8,093 nt of DNA from an uncultured Eggerthellaceae bacterium (GCA_946631805.1 CAMPAJ010000070.1:1-8093); one strand, 5' to 3'. Shown: positions 1 through 5,895, counted from the first letter of the stretch. Made by a program: numbers and translations. The notes: generated from the sequence alone by a model not told the origin.

Positions 1-890
1 CGGCAAAGGGGCGTTTCCGCCAGTTCGTGCAGTGCGATATCGACGTGCTGGGCGACGCTACGAACCTTGCCGAAATCGAGCTCATCACCGCCACGTCCAC
101 GGCGCTCGCACACGTGCTGGGCAAGGCGGGTGTCGATGCCTTCACCGTGCACGTCAACGACCGCCGCATCCTGCAGGCGGCCGCCCTCAAGGCCGGCTTT
201 GCCGAGGAAGACCTGGGCGGCGTGCTCGTGACCCTGGACAAGCTCGACAAGATCGGCTTCGACGGCGTGCGCGACGAGCTGCTTGCGAACGGGGGCGCGC
301 CCGAATGCGTCGAGGCGTACCTGGAGCTGTTCCGCGGCGAAAAGGACGTGACGTCGTGCCTGCCGTTCTGCGAGGCCGTGGACGCCGAAGGCCTGGCCGA
401 AACGGCTGCGAACCTCGACGAGATCATCGCGAGCGCAACGGCGCTCACGGGAGAGGGCGTGCGCATCGAGTTTGACCCGACGCTCGTGCGCGGCATGGGC
501 TACTACACCGGCCCCATCTTCGAGGTGACCGTCGACAACTTTGGCATCTCGATTGCCGGCGGTGGACGCTATGACCAGATGATCGGCAAGTTCTCGGGCG
601 AGGACGTGTGCGCATGCGGCTTTTCCATCGGTTTTGAGCGCATCATCGCGGTGCTGCGCGACGCTGGCGTCACGTCGCTCGACGACGAGGCGGGCGAGGG
701 CTCCGTCGCGTTCCTCATCGACGCGAAAGCCCAGCCCGAGCAGCGGCGCGAAGCTCTCAAGCACGCGCAGGCCCTGCGCGGCGAGGGCCGCAACGTGGCT
801 GTCCTTCCCATGCGCAAGAACATGAAGCGCCAGATCCAGACGCTCGAGGAGCAGGGGTTCACGCAGTTCGAGAAAGTGTACGCAAGCTAG
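1..890 (+). CDS. hisS: Histidyl-tRNA synthetase, C-terminal 295 residues (5' end outside window)
   Basis: Charges tRNA-His with histidine in the cytosol (class II aminoacyl-tRNA synthetase). The reading frame is already open at base 3 and enters inside motif 2 (AKGRFRQF, then QCDIDVLG), so the GTG at 27 is an internal valine and the true start lies upstream. The histidine-binding signature LVRGMGYYTGPIFEV is at visible residues about 161-175. Motif 3 follows as GGGRYDQMIG and CGFSIGFERI. The intact RG-x-x-YYTG signature argues against HisZ, the non-catalytic paralogue that regulates ATP phosphoribosyltransferase. The anticodon-binding domain starts near SVAFLIDAK but ends at FTQFEKVYAS, apparently about 30 residues before the usual strand pair containing an IIGEDE-like motif and the VTLRDM-like end. 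No continuation in another frame is apparent after the TAG, so a recent frameshift looks unlikely. The enzyme identity is clear; the reason for the short end is not. Confidence 0.93.
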   Translation, partial: AKGRFRQFVQCDIDVLGDATNLAEIELITATSTALAHVLGKAGVDAFTVHVNDRRILQAAALKAGFAEEDLGGVLVTLDKLDKIGFDGVRDELLANGGAPECVEAYLELFRGEKDVTSCLPFCEAVDAEGLAETAANLDEIIASATALTGEGVRIEFDPTLVRGMGYYTGPIFEVTVDNFGISIAGGGRYDQMIGKFSGEDVCACGFSIGFERIIAVLRDAGVTSLDDEAGEGSVAFLIDAKAQPEQRREALKHAQALRGEGRNVAVLPMRKNMKRQIQTLEEQGFTQFEKVYAS

Positions 891-891
891 A

Positions 892-920
892 GCCTATCCC
901 GCCGCCCCGAGGGTTTAGGC
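892..920 (+). terminator. Weak hairpin after hisS
   Basis: GCCTA (892-896) can pair with TAGGC (916-920) and CCC (898-900) with GGG (911-913) around a GC-rich loop, two bases after the hisS stop codon. No run of T follows, so this is not a standard intrinsic terminator. Its position is the main reason to list it. Confidence 0.2.
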
Positions 921-966
921 AAATGAAACGGATTTTATACAGGCGCAATGTAGGCCTTGTTTTCCG

Positions 967-975
967 TGCGATAAT
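967..975 (+). promoter_or_regulatory. Candidate extended -10 promoter for the 701-residue protein gene
   Basis: TGC followed directly by GATAAT (970-975) fits an extended -10 element, with no recognisable -35 hexamer at 16-18 bp upstream. Transcription would start near 982, leaving a leader of about 35 nt with the ribosome binding site at 1002-1010. The 126-nt gap after hisS makes an independent promoter reasonable. Evidence is sequence pattern only. Confidence 0.38.
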
Positions 976-1001
976 GTTAGGCAAACTACGAACGCACGAG
1001 A

Positions 1002-1010
1002 AAAGGAGGT
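1002..1010 (+). promoter_or_regulatory. Strong ribosome binding site for the gene at 1017
   Basis: AAAGGAGGT is nearly fully complementary to the 16S rRNA 3' end and stands 6 nt before ATG 1017. It fixes the start of the 701-residue protein. Confidence 0.85.
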
Positions 1011-1016
1011 TGGGAC

Positions 1017-3122
1017 ATGGCTGATACCTATGGAGCCGGCGAGGCGCCCAACCGCAACGATTGCAGCGAGTCCTACGAAAGCTACCTCCAGCGCGCCGCC
1101 GACGCATGCGAGGCGGGCGACCTGGTTTTGGGCATGCATTTGTATTTGGCTGCTTACGAGAAGGCCGTTATCGACCCGAACATTCCCGACGGCATGGCGC
1201 TTGCGGGTTTGCGCGAAGCGTGGCATCTGGCCTGCGATTTGAAGGAGCGCTCGCTTGCGGAGTACGTGTTCGAGAAGCTCGAGCCATACCTCACGGGCGA
1301 GGAGATTTCGGCCTGTGCGCAGCAATTGCAGACGATGGCGCTCGACCGCTTGGAGCAGTACGGCTTCTCGCGCGAGGAGCTCGAGGGCATGGCCGAGATG
1401 ATCTCCCAGGATTTCATCGCGGATGGCTCGGTCGTCAAGGTTGAGAGCATTTCCATTCCGGGCACGACGCTCGTGGGCATGGCCAATGTGGCGCAAGAGT
1501 CCGCCCAGCGCGAAGATGCCGAAACCGCGGCAGGCGATGCGCCTTCGCAAGAAGCCGCTGCTGCGGCGGCGGAGGTTATACGCGATGCCCTCGGGATCGA
1601 TTTAGCTTCGGATACCGAAACGCCGACGCTCGAGGCGCCCGATGCAAGCGCGTCGGCCGCGGGCGACGATTTCGCCGATCCGGCGGGCGTGGCCGAGCCT
1701 AAGCCGTCCAAGCCGAACCACGTGAACATGTCGCCGGCGCCGGTTGACGACTTCAACCCGTACGATTGGTACCGGGACTACTCGGTGGGCAAGAGCTACC
1801 ACTGCGCCACGAACGAGGGCGCGGGTGCCCACGTGTTCACGCGCGACGAAGAACGCGCGCAAGCAGGCGCTGCCGCGGGCGAGCAGGCGAGCGAACATGC
1901 CGACGAGCAGCAAGCGGCGCAAACTTCCCCGGCGCAGGGCGCGGGCGCGCAAGGCGGGGAGGCCGCGAAGGCTTCCGACGGCGCTGGCGAACAGCAGCCC
2001 ACCGACGAAGCAGCTGCGGTTCCTGCAGCGAACGAGGTGCAGGCATCTGGCAGCGCCAGCCAGGAGGCCTCGCGGGCCACCGAAGCCGACGCGGGCGCAC
2101 AGGTTGCCGCGGGCACCATCCAGCAGGCCGCACCGCGTGCGGTGGAGGCGTCTGGCGTCAAGAAGGCCGCCGTCAAAGCCGAAGCTCCTGCCCGCCAAGA
2201 CGTTTTGAACTACAGCAACCTCGTCGGCTACGACGGGGCCGTTGCGGCCATGCGCGATTTCGGCATCGGCCTTCAGGGCGACAGCGATTTCATCAACTTC
2301 GTGCAGATGCTCAACGAACACCACGGGCTCGATCGCGCGCCGGCGATGGACACGCTGCTCATCCGTTCTGCGGTGCTCGAGGACGCGATGCGCTTCGTCG
2401 AGGCGACTATCGGCGAAATAGGCCTTCCCGCTCTGCGCATGTCTATGGAAGAAGGCATGCAGGGCGCTCCCATGCTGTGCGTGACGACGCATGGGCAAAG
2501 CCGCCCGCGCATGAACCACGCCCACAACCGCTTCGAAGCGCCGGCCATTCTCGTCATAGACGATCTGGATACGTGGGCTATGCCGTCCATGCCCGAAAAC
2601 GTCGAGGGCATGAACGGGTTCATCATGGCCAACATATCGCGCGGTGCGCGCGAGGCCATCAACATGATTCGCGCGTCGGTGGAAGACCCCGACGTGATCG
2701 TGCTCGCGACGGCAACGTCCGATGGCGATCCCGACCCGTTTTTCCTCGATGTCCTGGAGCCCATGACCGTCGTGGACATCGCGTATCCAAACGACAAGGA
2801 ACGCATGGACATCTGGACCGAAATCGCGCACGAGCACCCGTCGATGCGCTCGGTCAGCCGAGCGGACCTCATGCGCTATTCGGAAGGGCTTTCGCGTTTC
2901 GACCTGTATATGGCCGCCCGCGAGGCCATCGAAGACGCGTATAAGATCGGCCTGGTCAAACGCAGTTACGTACCGGTTTCTCGCAGCAACATATTCGAGA
3001 AGATCGCGGCGTGTCACCCGCTCGATTCCGAGCTGTACCTCGAACTCGAGAACAGGATCGTCAGCGATTTCCAAAACGGTCTTAGCAACCTCGAGGACCT
3101 GCTGAACGGCACGGCCGACTAA
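1017..3122 (+). CDS. TPR-like / disordered linker / degenerate AAA+ domain protein, function unknown
   Basis: A 701-residue protein with no signal peptide or membrane segment, so probably cytosolic. Residues 20-135 are predicted amphipathic helices; EAGDLVLGMHLYLAAYEKA (32-50) looks like a TPR hairpin. Residues 160-395 are rich in Ala, Glu, Gln and Gly and likely disordered, broken by an aromatic island with NPYDWYRDYSVGKSYH at 247-262. Residues 400-650 align by eye to an AAA+ module: ILVIDDLDTW (511-520) sits where Walker B does, IVLATATS (561-568) like sensor 1, and YSEGLSRFDLYMAAREA (621-637) like the C-terminal helical lid. The expected P-loop position, around LLIRSAVLEDA (447-457), has no GxxGxGK[ST]; Walker B reads DD rather than DE; and the usual arginine-finger pair is EP (581-582). 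A catalytically inactive scaffold or partner protein is inferred. It lies 87 nt before, and in frame with, the MutY-like gene, so co-transcription is plausible. The coding call is secure; no function can be assigned. Confidence 0.88.
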   Translation: MADTYGAGEAPNRNDCSESYESYLQRAADACEAGDLVLGMHLYLAAYEKAVIDPNIPDGMALAGLREAWHLACDLKERSLAEYVFEKLEPYLTGEEISACAQQLQTMALDRLEQYGFSREELEGMAEMISQDFIADGSVVKVESISIPGTTLVGMANVAQESAQREDAETAAGDAPSQEAAAAAAEVIRDALGIDLASDTETPTLEAPDASASAAGDDFADPAGVAEPKPSKPNHVNMSPAPVDDFNPYDWYRDYSVGKSYHCATNEGAGAHVFTRDEERAQAGAAAGEQASEHADEQQAAQTSPAQGAGAQGGEAAKASDGAGEQQPTDEAAAVPAANEVQASGSASQEASRATEADAGAQVAAGTIQQAAPRAVEASGVKKAAVKAEAPARQDVLNYSNLVGYDGAVAAMRDFGIGLQGDSDFINFVQMLNEHHGLDRAPAMDTLLIRSAVLEDAMRFVEATIGEIGLPALRMSMEEGMQGAPMLCVTTHGQSRPRMNHAHNRFEAPAILVIDDLDTWAMPSMPENVEGMNGFIMANISRGAREAINMIRASVEDPDVIVLATATSDGDPDPFFLDVLEPMTVVDIAYPNDKERMDIWTEIAHEHPSMRSVSRADLMRYSEGLSRFDLYMAAREAIEDAYKIGLVKRSYVPVSRSNIFEKIAACHPLDSELYLELENRIVSDFQNGLSNLEDLLNGTAD

Positions 3123-3209
3123 GCGGGGTGCAAGTGGCCCGGCGGGCTACAGGCGAGTTACGCGAATCGGGCGGACTCGAAGGAACTAGGCGAACGAGGC
3201 AGGACGTAT

Positions 3210-4145
3210 TTGGCCAAGGTAAGCAACACCAAAGAGCAAAATCGGGCGCGCGAAAGTGCGCCCGATTGGTCTGCTGCCGCGCTTTCGCGGGATGAGTTTG
3301 TAGAAAAGGTCCAGCGCTGTGGGATTGAGCTGTACCGCGAGCTTCCATGGCGCAACATCGACGATGCCTACGGCGTGCTCGTTTCGGAAGTGATGTTGCA
3401 GCAAACGCAGGTCGCGCGCGTGATGAACTACTGGCAGCGCTGGATGGAGCTGTTTCCCACGGTCGATGCGCTCGCGGCTGCCGATACGGCGCTCGTGCTG
3501 GAGATGTGGCAGGGGCTCGGCTACAATCGGCGCGCCCTTGCGCTCAAGCGCGCGTGCGAAACGTGCTCCGAACAATATGCGGGCTCGCTGCCGCGCACGT
3601 TTGACGAGCTGGTCGCCCTGCCCGGCATAGGCCCGGCCACGGCGGCGGGCATCCTCGCGTTTGCCTACCAGCAGCATTCGGTGTATATCGAGACGAACGT
3701 GCGCAGCGTGTTCTTGCACGAGCTCTTTCCCCATGCCGAGGGCGTTTCGGACAAGCAGCTTGCGCCATACGTGGCCGATACGTGTCCTGTTGGCGCGGCC
3801 GCCGTGGGGGAGTCGGGCTCGTGGGGTCCGCGCGAATGGTATTACGCCCTGCTCGATTACGGCGCCCAGCTGAAAAAGCAAGTCGCCAACCCGTCGCGGC
3901 GTTCTGCCCATCACGGCCGGCAGAGCAAGTTCGAGGGATCGCACCGCGAGAAGCGCAGCGTCGTCCTTCGCCAGGTCCTTGCCGCGTCAGACGGCATTAG
4001 CCCGGCCGAAGTCCGCGCCGCCTTGGATGCTTTCGAACGCAACGCGGGCCGTGCGCCCGTGGATGCCGATGCGTTCGAGTCCATCGTCGACGAGCTTGTG
4101 GACGAGGGCTTTTTCCGCAGGCAAGACGAGCTGCTCGTCCCCTAG
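3210..4145 (+). CDS. MutY-like A/G-specific adenine DNA glycosylase, class without iron-sulfur cluster
   Basis: An HhH-GPD glycosylase expected to remove adenine mispaired with 8-oxoguanine in base excision repair. LPWRNIDDAYGVLVSEVMLQ starts at residue 45 and contains Glu60, the counterpart of the MutY catalytic Glu. WQGLGYNRRA is at 100-109 and the helix-hairpin-helix LPGIGPATAAGI at 137-148. Ala143 replaces the lyase lysine of Nth, as expected of a monofunctional enzyme. The family's catalytic Asp position reads Glu161 (YIETNVRSVF). The Cys-X6-Cys-X2-Cys-X5-Cys loop is absent; instead NPSRRSAHHGRQSKFEGS (227-244) follows, a pattern I associate with a known MutY-like subfamily. The C-terminus (250-311) resembles a small winged helix rather than the NUDIX-like 8-oxoG domain. 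TTG 3210 is the only ATG, GTG or TTG in this frame between the upstream stop codon and the conserved domain; AGGA at 3201-3204 may serve as ribosome binding site. The exact substrate is inferred. Confidence 0.87.
   Translation: MAKVSNTKEQNRARESAPDWSAAALSRDEFVEKVQRCGIELYRELPWRNIDDAYGVLVSEVMLQQTQVARVMNYWQRWMELFPTVDALAAADTALVLEMWQGLGYNRRALALKRACETCSEQYAGSLPRTFDELVALPGIGPATAAGILAFAYQQHSVYIETNVRSVFLHELFPHAEGVSDKQLAPYVADTCPVGAAAVGESGSWGPREWYYALLDYGAQLKKQVANPSRRSAHHGRQSKFEGSHREKRSVVLRQVLAASDGISPAEVRAALDAFERNAGRAPVDADAFESIVDELVDEGFFRRQDELLVP
3240..3267 (+). other. Perfect 10-bp hairpin inside the start of the MutY-like gene
   Basis: AATCGGGCGC (3240-3249) and GCGCCCGATT (3258-3267) are exact reverse complements around the 8-nt loop GCGAAAGT. 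The stem is GC-rich and begins 30 nt after the TTG start. It is not followed by T residues. In RNA it could slow initiating ribosomes or mark the 3' end of an upstream transcript; neither role is shown. Confidence 0.5.
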
Positions 4146-4211
4146 TTGTTCAAGACGCCCAACTGAGCTTGTCGTTTTCATCTTCTTGCTAAAACCAGGG
4201 GGCGCAACTTG

Positions 4212-4316
4212 TTGCTCGCATACGATAATTGCACGCATGCGATGTATGCAGCAAAGGGGACCGAGCCTTTTGCTCCATAGCTTGCAGTAGGGCAAACGAG
4301 AGCGGAGAGGGGCTCG
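4212..4316 (+). promoter_or_regulatory. Structured leader of mntP with competing hairpins (candidate regulator)
   Basis: Three pairings can be seen. TTGCTCGCATAC (4212-4223) pairs with GTATGCAGCAA (4244-4254) with one bulged C. AGCAAAGG (4250-4257) pairs with CCTTTTGCT (4266-4274) with one bulge and shares 4250-4254 with the first stem. CGAGCC (4262-4267) pairs with GGCTCG (4311-4316), with CTCC/GGAG inside (4273-4276 and 4304-4307), enclosing the purine-rich ribosome binding site GAGGGG (4307-4312). The second and third stems exclude one another. A GATAAT at 4224-4229 could be a -10 element but has no good -35, and if used it would remove the left arm of the first stem from the RNA. The rest of the 4146-4322 gap shows no gene. 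The yybP-ykoY manganese riboswitch consensus was not recognised here. Confidence 0.3.
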
Positions 4317-4322
4317 AAAGCG

Positions 4323-4886
4323 GTGGGATTTGTAGAGTTGTTCCTCATTGCGGTGGGGCTGTCGATGGATGCCTTTGCGGTGTCCATTTGCAAAGGCCTG
4401 GGCATGAGCCGGCTCAACGTGCGCCAAGCGCTCGTCATTGCCCTGTTCTTCGGCGGTTTCCAGGCGCTCATGCCCACTCTGGGTTGGGCGTTGGGCGAGC
4501 AGTTTGCCCATTACGTCACGGCGGTTTCGCATTGGATTGCGTTCGCCCTGCTCGCGTTCATCGGCGGAAAGATGCTCTGGGATGCGTTTCACGAAGACGA
4601 TGACGAGTCCATCGATGCATCGCTTGACCTGCGAGAGCTCGTCGTGCTGGCCGTCGCTACGAGCATCGACGCGTTCGCCGTGGGCGTCACTTTCGCGTTC
4701 TTGGACGTTGCCATAGCGCCGTCAGTTGCGCTCATCGGCATCACGACGTTCGTCATCTCGTTCGCGGGCGTGGCGATGGGGCATCAGTTCGGGAGCCGAT
4801 GGGAAAAACCCTCCACGATCGCCGGCGGCATCGTGCTCGTGGCCATCGGCGTGAAAGTGCTGCTCGAAGGGCTGGGAGTTCTTTAG
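4323..4886 (+). CDS. mntP: Manganese efflux protein MntP
   Basis: A 187-residue inner-membrane exporter that removes excess Mn(II), matching the family's usual length of about 185-190. It shows the internal duplication of the DUF204/MntP family: GLSMDAFAVSICKG near the start (Asp16) and VATSIDAFAVGVTF in the second half (Asp116), the acidic residues expected in the ion path. Six hydrophobic segments are visible, near 3-20, 34-56, 68-85, 104-124, 131-152 and 164-183, with an acidic loop HEDDDES (90-96) between the halves. The start is GTG 4323, which places Asp16 as in E. coli MntP; GAGGGG at 4307-4312 lies 10 nt upstream, slightly far. The last base of the TAG stop is the first base of a long palindrome, so the repeat abuts the coding end exactly. 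Next to two oxidative-damage repair glycosylases, a role in manganese balance under oxidative stress is plausible. Confidence 0.95.
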   Translation: MGFVELFLIAVGLSMDAFAVSICKGLGMSRLNVRQALVIALFFGGFQALMPTLGWALGEQFAHYVTAVSHWIAFALLAFIGGKMLWDAFHEDDDESIDASLDLRELVVLAVATSIDAFAVGVTFAFLDVAIAPSVALIGITTFVISFAGVAMGHQFGSRWEKPSTIAGGIVLVAIGVKVLLEGLGVL

Positions 4887-4920
4887 ATGTGTATTTGGGG
4901 TCAGACCCCAAATACACATC
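4886..4920. repeat. 35-bp perfect palindrome, REP-like copy 1
   Basis: Two 17-bp arms (4886-4902 and 4904-4920) are exact reverse complements around a single central A at 4903. The core is GGGGTCAGACCCC, flanked by TGTGTATTT on the left and AAATACACA on the right. It begins on the last base of the mntP stop codon. No T tract follows on either strand, so it is not a classical intrinsic terminator, though the stem could stop or protect either convergent transcript. Confidence 0.9.
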
Positions 4921-4992
4921 ACAGCTAACATTCAAAAAGCGGGTATCCCCATATTATCAAGTGGGAGCGCATATCGGGGCTTAGGCTCACTT

Positions 4993-5029
4993 GAATGTGT
5001 ATTTTGGGTCTGACCCCAAATACACATTC
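4993..5029. repeat. 37-bp near-perfect palindrome, REP-like copy 2 (inverted relative to copy 1)
   Basis: Two 18-bp arms (4993-5010 and 5012-5029) surround a central T at 5011, with one mismatch in the arms (TTTTGGG on the left against CCCCAAA on the right). The core TGTGTATTTTGGGTC-T-GACCC is the same family as copy 1 read on the opposite strand. The 72-nt spacer between the copies holds imperfect stems: CCCCATA (4947-4953) with TATCGGGG (4972-4979), and TCAAGTG (4957-4963) with CACTTGA (4988-4994). The whole 4886-5029 unit resembles a paired REP element between convergent genes. Confidence 0.88.
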
Positions 5030-5043
5030 GACCCCTTTTCACT

Positions 5044-5697
5044 CTATTTTCCGCACGAGGGGCATAGGTCGGCGAGGAAGCATTCGTCGCATTTGGGGCG
5101 CTTGGCGTTGCAGATGCCGCGTCCGAACAGGATCCATTGGTGGTTCACGGGTTCCCATAACTCCTGCGGGATGAGCTTGAGCAGGTCCGCTTCGGTTTTG
5201 CTGGCGTCTTTGGCGTTCGAGAGCTTGAGTTTGTGGGCGATGCGGAACACGTGCGTGTCGACGGCGATGCCCTGCACGATGCCGAACCCCGCATTCATGA
5301 CTATGTTCGCGGTTTTGCGGCCCACGCCGGGGAGTTTTTGCAGCTCCTCGTACGTCCGCGGCACCTCGCCGCCGAAATCGGAAATGACCATCTGGGCGCA
5401 TTTGATGCAGTTAGCGGCTTTGGTGCGGAAAAACCCGATCGAATGGAGGATTTCGGCCACATCGGACGCGTCTGCGTTCGCGAGGTCCTGGATGGTGGGG
5501 TAGCGCTCCCACAGCACCGGCGTGACCTTGTTCACGGCGGCGTCGGTCGTCTGTGCCGACAACAGCACGGCAATGGTCAGGCGGAAAGGGTCACCGCCGA
5601 AATCGAGGGCCGGCTGCGCGTTAGGGTAGTGCTCGCCCATGCGCTGACAGACGGCCAGCGCGCGCTCGCGTTTGGATTTCATCGATTCGCGCGGCAT
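5044..5697 (-). CDS. nth: Endonuclease III (bifunctional DNA glycosylase/AP lyase)
   Basis: Removes oxidised pyrimidines and cleaves the abasic strand in base excision repair. The 217-residue protein has the usual family length. LLSAQTTDAAVN is at 45-56. The helix-hairpin-helix LPGVGRKTAN (122-131) carries the catalytic Lys128, and the GPD motif AVDTHVFRI (145-153) carries Asp147. The [4Fe-4S] loop is complete: CNAKRPKCDECFLADLC with Cys196, 203, 206 and 212 in the C-X6-C-X2-C-X5-C spacing. The start at ATG 5697 is supported by GAGGAGG six nt upstream; a second ATG at codon 6 is less well placed. The gene runs towards mntP, and the paired palindromes separate the two 3' ends. It is divergent from the thioesterase gene, with which it shares a 258-nt intergenic region. 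Confidence 0.97.
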   Translation of the reverse strand: MPRESMKSKRERALAVCQRMGEHYPNAQPALDFGGDPFRLTIAVLLSAQTTDAAVNKVTPVLWERYPTIQDLANADASDVAEILHSIGFFRTKAANCIKCAQMVISDFGGEVPRTYEELQKLPGVGRKTANIVMNAGFGIVQGIAVDTHVFRIAHKLKLSNAKDASKTEADLLKLIPQELWEPVNHQWILFGRGICNAKRPKCDECFLADLCPSCGK

Positions 5698-5703
5698 GGA
5701 ATA

Positions 5704-5710
5704 CCTCCTC
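5704..5710 (-). promoter_or_regulatory. Ribosome binding site of nth
   Basis: CCTCCTC on the + strand reads GAGGAGG on the coding strand, 6 nt before ATG 5697, and decides the nth start over the in-frame ATG at codon 6. Confidence 0.8.
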
Positions 5711-5868
5711 AGGTCGATGCCGTGGCCCCGTGGCCTGCGAGCCCCGAACGGTCGGCGGGCGAGAAGCGCAGTGCCCCCGGCGGTCTGCTAACTCCGTACG
5801 AGCTCTCGAGCAGGGCAAGCGCGCAGCGCGCGGCTCCCAATAGCGGCATGCAAAATCGTGCCCCTTTC

Positions 5869-5895
5869 TTGCAGGCGATTGCAACCGAGTATAAT
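5869..5895 (+). promoter_or_regulatory. Promoter candidate for the acyl-ACP thioesterase gene
   Basis: A consensus -10 hexamer TATAAT lies at 5890-5895, with TTGCAG at 5869-5874 as the -35 (15-bp spacing; CTTGCA one base earlier gives 16). Transcription would start near 5902, giving a leader of about 54 nt before GTG 5956. The 8-mer GCAACCGA occurs twice, at 5881-5888 and 5914-5921, on either side of the -10, and TTCGG/CCGAA (5906-5910 and 5918-5922) forms an inverted repeat just downstream of the start point. These are operator candidates. Confidence 0.6.

Noticed and set aside
27..890. hisS starting at GTG 27, or the gene being hisZ
   Set aside because: The frame is open upstream and already in motif 2 (AKGRFRQF), so GTG 27 is internal. 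The intact histidine-binding signature with RG and YYTG argues for a catalytic HisRS rather than HisZ.
1766..2944. A 392-codon plus-strand frame inside the same gene
   Set aside because: It is the +1-type shadow of the 701-residue protein, extremely rich in Arg and Gly, with no family resemblance.
1602..3074. A 490-codon open frame on the minus strand across the pseudo-AAA+ gene
   Set aside because: It is antisense to a well-supported gene with a strong ribosome binding site, is rich in Arg, His and Ala as expected for a GC-rich shadow frame, and has no recognisable domain.
3186..3944. A 252-codon minus-strand frame over the MutY-like gene
   Set aside because: It is antisense to conserved glycosylase motifs and no domain was recognised.
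4146..4322. A yybP-ykoY manganese riboswitch upstream of mntP
   Set aside because: Expected from gene context, but the conserved GGGGAGUAG-type start and paired loops could not be matched; only AAAGGGGA at 4253-4260 is similar. A covariance search is needed, so it is listed only as a structured leader.
4991..5503. A 170-codon plus-strand frame starting inside the second palindrome
   Set aside because: Its start (encoding VYFGSDPKYT) is merely translated palindrome and the rest is antisense to nth, whose catalytic and iron-sulfur motifs are complete.
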